Source: Hippophae tibetana
Lineage: Eukaryota; Streptophyta; Magnoliopsida; Rosales; Elaeagnaceae
NCBI GenBank assembly: GCA_037013495.1
Contig: CM072801.1
Coordinates: forward strand, 29,252,001-29,316,000
DNA length: 64,000 nt
Direction: 5' to 3'
Part shown: piece after piece, positions 58,072 through 64,000 of the stretch
Layout: each line of letters starts with the position of its first letter
How positions within the stretch are numbered: the stretch's first letter is position 1
Made by a program: the position numbers and the translations under genes
The notes under the pieces: model-generated
What the model saw: only the letters and a program-made list of their open reading frames with translations
What the model was told of the DNA's origin: nothing
The model's database searches: none

Positions 58072-60400
58072 GTTGAATAGTTGCCTCAAGTAACCCGGGA
58101 ATGTTACTACATAGATAGAGTTTCTATATGGATACACTTGGAGTAGGTGTATCTTTTGTGTTTTGGTGTATGTTGTTTTATTTTTCATGGGAACAAACAA
58201 CTTTAGGACATCTTTATGGTCATCTCTTGTTTCATGGGTTTAAGTATTTAGTTATATAGTGTTTTAATATGAAAATCCAAAGGGGAAAATGTAAGTCACA
58301 CTGTTCTTGTATCTGTGTGTTGGCTTCCCATGTACAAAACACAATGTATATTTTATTTTACTCAGTGTTATGTCATCCTTTATGTAAGGTTGGTTACTAC
58401 ATATAAGTAACATGCATATAGCTATCTAATTATTACTTCTGCTTTTTTATTATACATTTTAGTGTGATTATTTAAGGACTCTATATCTTATTACCCTAAT
58501 AATGTACCAGATGTTGGACTCTTTATTATGATTTTTATAATGTATGATTGCATACTATAAAAGTACAATCATTATTTACAAAATAAGTTTTCACATATAA
58601 GGTCTTAAAGAGATATAAAATACCATATAGCTTTTCATTATGTATGATTGTCATGTATGTTGTGTGATTTTTGTTGTGTTTATGCATGTTGATAGCCTGG
58701 ACAGATGCTTGTGAGGCACACCATCACTAGTGTGTTGCTATAGTTTCTTCTTTCTTACTGTAGGTTGTTTTTGTTTTGTATTGAATTGAGGATTTTTTTT
58801 GCACTTCTATTGTGTTAATTGCTCAAATCACATTATGAGGCCTACTTGGCCCTATTGATATAGAGCTCATGAAAAGATTCAATGGGTTGACATTTCCACC
58901 CCTCATCTAGGTCCCAGTTACCCATTTGAGTCAGAATAATCTTCTCACTTATAAAAAATGTTACATCCTCGCAACACCAAGCCGAGACATGATACATTAT
59001 CATATAGGCTCCTAAACTATGAGAACTATTTTATCTTTGCAAGTGCAACTAACAACCAATACACATCAATTTAGCTCTAAGAAAAACTCCTTAAAATGAT
59101 TTGATTCTTCACTAGCCAACAAAACATTATATCTCTTAATAAACTCTTACTCAATTTCACATTTTTTTTCACTCCATCCATAGTTTAAGAAATATGAGAT
59201 TGACTTTCCTCTAATTTCATATATCCTAGAGTTTAACACACTATTTTTTGGATCCAACACTCAAAAGAACCAGAAAAGTTTTGTGCCAGATGGGTAGAGC
59301 TTTCTGTCTAAATTTTGGCTAAGAAAACAAGAAGAGAGATAAATTTAGAGAAAATATTCAACCTCTATGGGTCTCTCCATCCTAAAACTAGAATATTCAA
59401 CCGTATTAAACTTCTGAATTTAGAGAAAATATTCAACCTCTATGACCAATCCTTTGTTTTCCCTCCCTTGTCTTACTGAGCTACCTAAACCATGTAGCTA
59501 TCGGTCATGTTGTTCCTTCTAGATTATGGCTAAGAAAACAAGAAGATGAAGGCTAAAAAAATACGATGATTAGTAGGTTCCTAAGCTAAGCCTTGGTTAA
59601 ACCTTGGAAATCTTAATGCCACAATTCCTTTCAAATCCTCCAAGCCATTATCCTACTGCCATAATTCTTGGTAGCAAGAACGCCTATGTTGTGGAAATTC
59701 CACATAAAAGGTCATGGGTTACTCCTATAGCACATCCTTGGACAATGCTAAAGGCTCTAAGATGGGCTGCAAGAGAAAATTTTAATTTATTATGAGCCCA
59801 AACAATGAATTCAATAAGTTATTGCCAATAACCATGCTCTCTAAAGGAGTTTGTTATTGTGGTATTTTCCTGTGGAAGGATTGGGCAATTTCTTATTTTA
59901 AAAAAATCCTTTCTTTTATGTTTTTTGGTTAGCTTGCCAAAAGTTTACCAGGGTACTTGTGCAGGGTTGGTGAGCTTTGGAAACATTACTTTAGCCATAT
60001 TTATCCTCACTAAGGGTGACATTTACCCATGCCAAGGTGGTCGATGAGGGGTTGGGTAAATTTTACCCTTAAAGAGGATAAATGCTGCCAAAGCTCGCCA
60101 ATCCTTCACAAGCACCCTAGTAAACTTTTCGCAAGCTCACTAGAAAACATAAAGAAAGGCATTTTTGACACAGAAAAATGCTCAGTCCCTATATGACAAC
60201 ACCACAACAAATAAATACCCAACAGTGAAAACTATATGCAATTTAAGAGAGCGATTGTACATATAACAATCAAACACTAAATTGTATCCTAAATAACATT
60301 GGACCACCAATAAGCAACCTTACAAAGGATAAATATAAACATCAAATAAAATACAAATACCGTGTTTTACACACAAAAATTCCAACACTAAATGGGAAGG
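58072..60400. mobile_element. Second, rearranged copy of element B
   Basis: 58,072-58,950 matches the element B LTR region in reverse orientation (for example 58,690-58,930, with TAGCCTGGACA, GAGGCCTAC and GGGTTGACATTTCCACCCC, against the complement of 42,800-43,030). 58,960-60,400 matches 45,160-45,900 in the same orientation (AAGAAAAACTCCTTAAAATGA, CTCTTAATAAA, ACAACACCACAA, ACTATATGCAAT). So LTR and body point in opposite senses compared with the first copy. A further direct repeat, GAATTTAGAGAAAATATTCA, occurs at about 59,343 and 59,415. The 62-63-codon frames at 59,604 and 59,859 were not recognised. Confidence 0.45.
59900..60167. repeat. Long imperfect inverted repeat (hairpin), about 115-130-bp arms, 23-bp loop
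   Basis: The left arm (about 59,900-60,029) and the complement of the right arm (60,053-60,167) share long words: CTTGC-AAAAGTTTAC-AGGGT-CTTGTG, GAGCTTTGG, ATTTATCCTC, AAGGGT and TTTACCCA. The loop is TGCCAAGGTGGTCGATGAGGGGT. Weaker pairing may extend outwards to about 59,850 and 60,205. The first copy of element B lacks this structure near 45,650. Confidence 0.85.
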
Positions 60401-60495
60401 ATCCATTTACTTATTAAAAAACTAGGAAAAGAGAAGGAAATAACTAAAAGAAATCAATTGGTTATTTAGTTATTTATCAAAGTTTTATTTATTCA

Positions 60496-60627
60496 ATGAC
60501 CATAATTAAATAGGGATATATAGCTCAATGATGTAGAACAAAAAAAGTTTTATTTGCATTAAGCTTTCGAGGGGGCTCTTCAAGACTTACTCGGACTATT
60601 ACTCAACTAAAAATAAAAGCACTATCT
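60496..60627 (+). pseudogene. rpl20: Plastid rpl20 fragment
   Basis: Begins ATGACCATAATTAAA and reads MTIIK, stop, GYIAQ, stop, [25 protein letters not shown] then LKIKALS. This matches the N-terminal third of plastid ribosomal protein L20. The two stops replace Arg codons (CGx to TAG or TGA types). The rest of the gene is absent. Confidence 0.88.
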
Positions 60628-61077
60628 CATTGAAAGGTTCTATACATCTACCATTTCTTAAAACATTTATTTAGACAAAGACCCTATTTTTTTCCTCTTT
60701 TTGATGGTAATTAATTAATATAGATTAATATATCTCTATCCATATTGAATTTTAGATATAGAAATGATAAAAACTTTTATAATTAAGAAAAATAGGAGTT
60801 TTTGATAAATAAAAAAAAGACAAACAAGAAGTCCAAATAGTAAAACACGCTTTTCAATATGTAACTACTATTTAATTAACTAATGGAGAGTTGACCGAAA
60901 TGGGCACTAAATACTTTTCAAGAGAACTCTTCCAAATCACTAGTATGGTATCAAATCGTGAGCATCTGCGTGTAGGTTCCAGATCCAAGTGGTAGTGTCT
61001 TCTCATATCAAGACATAACTTTTACTTGTTCAAATAGAAAGTATCATAACTTCTTACATATATTCATTTTTAAATTA

Positions 61078-61218
61078 AAAATTAATATTTATGAACATTG
61101 TGTATGACATTTGAAAATGGGTAGTTTAGATAGAATAGAACATTTGATTGATCCAGGTACTTGGGATCCTATGGATGAAGACATGATCTCTATAGATCCT
61201 ATTGAATTTCATTCACAA
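61078..61218 (+). pseudogene. accD: Plastid accD fragment
   Basis: Translation gives NIYEHC, then [19 protein letters not shown] and [17 protein letters not shown], matching the region around the second half of the zinc finger and the following block of the acetyl-CoA carboxylase beta subunit. One zinc-ligand Cys is Tyr, and a TGA precedes HLK. It is about 45 of the usual roughly 490 residues. Confidence 0.92.
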
Positions 61219-61462
61219 TAAATAGAATATTTATTAATACATAATTGATCGAACACTACTTGAAAATGAAAACGACTCTTCTACTTAGAAATGAAATCTT
61301 TCAAATGTTCCTGTAAATTCTTACTCCTATTGGACCCTTTGTATCTATATGCATTAGGATCATGATTCATAGAGGGAACTAGAGCAAGCTATCATGAGAC
61401 AAAAAAATTTCTTTCTAAAGAAATTATATTCAGAACTATAATATGTCCAAGGTCCAATATTA

Positions 61463-61590
61463 AAAAAATTTCAATCTAGAAAAAGAATTGATATCTTGTA
61501 CTTCTATTGTATCAATTATCATTTTAATGATCAACTTCTCCCATAATCATATCTATGCTACCCAATATCGCCATAAGATACATAAATAGG
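61463..61590 (-). pseudogene. ndhH: Plastid ndhH 3' end and ndhA 5' end, inverted copy
   Basis: The minus strand from about 61,590 reads MAILGSIDMIMGEVD then a stop (61,524-61,526): the C-terminus of NDH subunit H. It is followed at once by the ndhA start (61,522 downwards): MIIDTIEVQDINSFSRLKFF. This is the native plastid junction. The same junction occurs on the plus strand at 61,800-61,930. Confidence 0.85.
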
Positions 61591-61599
61591 GGAAAGAAT

Positions 61600-61882
61600 C
61601 TAGAATGTAATGATTTTCAATATCAATGTATTAGTAAAAAAACATTCTCTGGCATTTGAATTTCCTAAACAAGAACAATATGTGAGAGTTGAATCCCCAA
61701 ATGAGGAATTGGGAATTTTTCTGATAGGAGATGAGAATGGTTTTCCTTAGCGGTGAAAAATTCTCCCATTAAGTTTTATCAACTTACAAATTCTTCCCCA
61801 TTTAGTTAAAAGAATAAAATTTACTAATATTATGACGCTACTGGGTAGCATAGATATCATAGTAGGAAAAGTTGATAGTTAA
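61600..61882 (+). pseudogene. ndhH: Plastid ndhH 3' part, direct copy
   Basis: Reads [11 protein letters not shown], a frameshift, then [32 protein letters not shown], two stops in the FPWRW region (Trp codons), then [16 protein letters not shown] and [17 protein letters not shown], then stop (61,880-61,882). This is the last about 90 residues of NDH subunit H, a thylakoid NDH-complex protein. Confidence 0.9.
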
Positions 61883-61883
61883 A

Positions 61884-61934
61884 ATGATAATTGATACAAC
61901 AAAAGTACAAGATATGTTGACTCTTACTCTTTAG
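61884..61934 (+). pseudogene. ndhA: Plastid ndhA 5' end, direct copy
   Basis: Starts one base after the ndhH stop, as in plastid genomes. MIIDTTKVQDMLTLTL and then a stop. Similarity to ndhA is lost beyond this point. Confidence 0.8.
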
Positions 61935-62004
61935 AATAAATTAATTGATTTATGATTTGTTCCACCATCCTACCTAATGAATCATTGGGATTCTTTTTAA
62001 TGGG

Positions 62005-62628
62005 AATAATTAAAAACCATTTTCATTTATTACCTTTATTAAAAATCAATAATAATGAAAATCTTTCTTTTTTCGGAAAAAGGCATATCGAGTTGATAAG
62101 ATTATAAAAACTATGACATAGCCTTTTATCACTATTTCTTATTTTGGTACTACAAATACTTTTTTGTATCCTTATAATTTGGACAATACCATGCTATTTC
62201 TTGTACTTATATTAGTTCTATTTACTTTGTTCATTGGTGTTATAGGAATTCGTTTTGGCAATCAAGAAGGTATGGATATTTTACACCCAAACCCAAAAAC
62301 ATTTTGTGGATTGGTTTCAATTACGAGGGATAGAATAATAAATGTGATATATAATTGGTCATATCATCATGATTATATAGACTATTTCTATGCAATATTC
62401 CTAATTAAAGATATAAGAGTATTGGCTGAACTAAGTAATTTTTTTGATAGAATAATAATTGATGGAATTACCAATGGGGTGGGCATTTCGAGCTTTTTTG
62501 TAGGAAAGGTTATTAAATATGTAAGGGGTGGTAGAATATCTTCCTGTCTCTTAGTATATGTATTTTATGTATTCATTTTTTTAGTTTTTAGTAATTTATT
62601 ATTTCTTTTCTTGATTCCATCACTTTGA
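62005..62628 (+). pseudogene. ndhF: Plastid ndhF C-terminal part
   Basis: HFHLLPLL, NNNENLSFF and, after a frameshift, [20 protein letters not shown] precede a 154-codon open stretch (62,164-62,628): [72 protein letters not shown] and [14 protein letters not shown]. These are the C-terminal transmembrane segments of NDH subunit F. About 60-70 residues are missing between GMDI and INVIYNW. It is the least broken piece of the insertion but lacks most of the protein. Confidence 0.93.
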
Positions 62629-62705
62629 CATGTATAATGGAATTCTATTTATACAGTTTCTAGATAAACCTGTATAAAGTACATGTAGATATATGAAAAA
62701 TAAAT

Positions 62706-62763
62706 TGTGTCCAATAGGATTTGAACCTATACCAAAGGTTTAGGATATGTAGACAATAGACAC
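62706..62763 (-). pseudogene. trnR-UCU: Plastid trnR-UCU pseudogene
   Basis: The minus strand starts GTGTCTATTGTCTA (native acceptor and D-arm start with two C/G to T/A changes) and ends CTAAACCTTTGGTATAGG, TTCAAATCCTATTGGACACA. About 15 bases of the D arm and anticodon stem, including the anticodon TCT, are deleted, so it cannot work. Confidence 0.85.
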
Positions 62764-62835
62764 TTTTCATTCCTATATTTGATAGTTATATTCTTTTCAC
62801 ATTACTGTTCAATTCGAAAAAAAAGGATTCAGTCA

Positions 62836-63109
62836 ATGATGCTCGAACATGTACTTATTTTCTATCAGTATCTATGGATTGATCATGATTCAAAATATGG
62901 TTAGAGTTTTTATGTGTCTTAAACTTATGTTGAATGCAGTTAATATCAATTTTGTAATATTTTTTTATTTTTTAATAGTCACCAAATATTTTCTCAATTT
63001 TTGTTATAGCTATTTCATCCGCTGAAGCAACTATTGGACCAACTATTGTTTAATTAATTAATAGTAACAGAAAATCAACCCTCATCAATCCAATTTTTTG
63101 AATAAGTAA
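62836..63109 (+). pseudogene. ndhE: Plastid ndhE pseudogene
   Basis: ATGATGCTCGAACATGTACT gives MMLEHVL, then frameshifted pieces of NDH subunit E: YGLI-type [18 protein letters not shown] (other frame), [20 protein letters not shown] text around 62,990-63,045, and NRKSTLINP before the TAA at 63,107-63,109. It is nearly full length, with several frameshifts. It is followed by psaC after a 247-bp spacer, the native plastid order. Confidence 0.88.
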
Positions 63110-63356
63110 TACTAATCACCAAAATTAGAATATTCATAAATTCGAATCAGTATAGATTAAATAGATTCTATATAATCTAAAATCATGTTTACGAAAATGT
63201 AAGAAATCAAAGTATCTTGGCTCCATCTCGTGGTCCAGCCAAAAAGTAAATGGATTAAAAAATTATGGCAATTTATTGATTCATCTAGTGCTTAAATATA
63301 TGATTCTAAGTTTATTAGATCAAACTTTTATGGTGTTCAAAAAAATTATAGATCCA

Positions 63357-63551
63357 ATGCCACACACAATAAAGATTTATGATACATGTATAGTTTGTAC
63401 TCAATGTGTCTGAGCCTACCCCATAGATGTATCAAAAATGATACCTTAGGATAAGTGTAAAGCTAAATGAATTAATTCTAATCCAGGAATAGAAGATTTT
63501 GTCGATTGTAAGAGATGTAAATCCGCATGTCTAACCGACTTCTTGAGTGTT
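63357..63551 (+). pseudogene. psaC: Plastid psaC pseudogene
   Basis: MPHTIKIYDTCIVCTQCV, stop, AYPIDV, KMIP, stop, DKCKAK, stop, GIEDFVDCKRCKSACLTDFL then SV. This matches residues 1-65 of the 81-residue photosystem I subunit that binds two 4Fe-4S clusters. Of its eight cluster cysteines six remain; one is Tyr (position 21) and one Phe (position 48). The last 16 codons are replaced by unrelated sequence. Confidence 0.92.
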
Positions 63552-64000
63552 CAATTTGATTCTTTATTTTTTTATTGATTCTTTTCCAATCCAGATGTAT
63601 GGATTCATGGGTTTATATATCTATATAGATCCTATTTATGGATTAAAATAGAATGAATAAACATATGTTTTTTGTTATGTGTATAATAAGTATACATCGT
63701 ACAATCAAATATAAAAAACTTTGGAGTGTTTCACAAATTTGGAATAAACCTAAACTAGTGTAGTGTCGTAAAGATTTGTTATTGAAAGATCTCAAACCTA
63801 ATTTTTTTTTTGAATTTTTATGAAAATATAATAATATTATGGAATCATAACCAAATCAAAAGATATCTATTAAACATAGAAAAAAATAGATCAACCCATG
63901 TATTCGTTAGTGATTTAATCTGGTAGGAAAGAAAGAGTCGAGAGTACCATTTTTTGCAAACATGAATAAATATGTCTTTATTTATTGTTTTTAACAATTT
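63552..64000. other. AT-rich sequence after psaC, no gene seen
   Basis: It does not read as the psaC tail or the start of ndhD. It may be other plastid spacer or nuclear DNA. No frame or repeat was recognised to the window end. Confidence 0.5.

Larger units (their letters stand above)
60400..63560. other. Nuclear plastid DNA insertion (NUPT), scrambled and decayed
   Basis: Fragments of at least eight plastid genes occur together: rpl20, accD, ndhH, ndhA, ndhF, trnR-UCU, ndhE and psaC. In plastid genomes these lie in separate places (large and small single-copy regions), so the insertion is a mosaic. All are broken by stops, frameshifts or deletions, with many C-to-T and G-to-A changes, as expected of old, methylated plastid DNA in the nucleus. 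Between the gene pieces the sequence is AT-rich and probably plastid spacer. The left edge is set near the end of element B. The right edge is not clear. Confidence 0.9.

Noticed and set aside
59604..60047. Two frames of 62-63 codons with ordinary-looking composition
   Set aside because: They lie in element B repeat sequence. The second runs into the hairpin arm, and neither has a recognisable domain or splice context.
62640..62700. Hairpin TTATACAG...CTGTATAA as a terminator
   Set aside because: It is short and in decayed plastid spacer; native function cannot be supported in the nucleus.
60400..63560. Possibility that the plastid genes are functional or that this is a plastid genome
   Set aside because: Every gene piece is truncated or broken, gene order is impossible for a plastome, and the flanking DNA holds nuclear retrotransposons.

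Overview
This window is nuclear DNA from a flowering plant, very probably a eudicot; the species cannot be named from it. The evidence is nested LTR retrotransposons of plant lineages (Ty1/copia, Ty3/gypsy Tat and Athila types), decayed plastid genes embedded in AT-rich DNA, and spliced gene fragments with plant-type introns. I found no intact host gene. Almost all open frames are transposon remnants or chance frames.

Layout. 1-3.2 kb: AT-rich DNA, a LINE reverse-transcriptase scrap and a fragment of a Tat-type element (antisense ORF plus probable LTR). 3.26-8.69 kb: a structurally complete Ty1/copia element on the minus strand, with both LTRs, a tRNA-iMet primer site, a polypurine tract and the target duplication ATAAC, but with five lesions in its coding region. 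8.7-17.6 kb: non-coding DNA with a degenerate gypsy gag between LTR remnants, a minus-strand LTR and an AT-rich tandem repeat. 18.9-31.7 kb: a decayed Tat-lineage gypsy element with gag, protease, RT, RNase H and integrase on the plus strand, a trimeric tandem array behind integrase, then an antisense coding region. It is interrupted by two solo LTRs of one Athila-like family, each with a perfect 5-bp target duplication (GGAAG and GATAA).

31.7-36.9 kb is intergenic and holds a copia RT/RNase H remnant. 37.0-42.1 kb is the most unusual stretch: gene fragments, including exons of an autophagy gene ATG3 pseudogene and a recent 553-bp tandem duplication, lie between two clusters of the same 16-bp palindrome. 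This suggests a DNA transposon that captured host exons.

42.7-60.4 kb is a nest. A non-coding, LTR-bearing repeat family (called element B here) is split by a young non-autonomous Athila-like element (46,723-54,007, target duplication ATAGC) and by two further solo LTRs. The young element has nearly identical LTRs, no gag or pol, and a tandemly triplicated tRNA-Asp primer-binding site. A long imperfect hairpin lies at about 60.0 kb.

From about 60.4 kb to at least 63.55 kb the DNA is a scrambled, decayed plastid insertion (NUPT) with pieces of rpl20, accD, ndhH, ndhA, ndhF, trnR-UCU, ndhE and psaC, including an inverted repeat of the ndhH/ndhA junction. No rRNA gene, intact tRNA gene or CRISPR array was seen.
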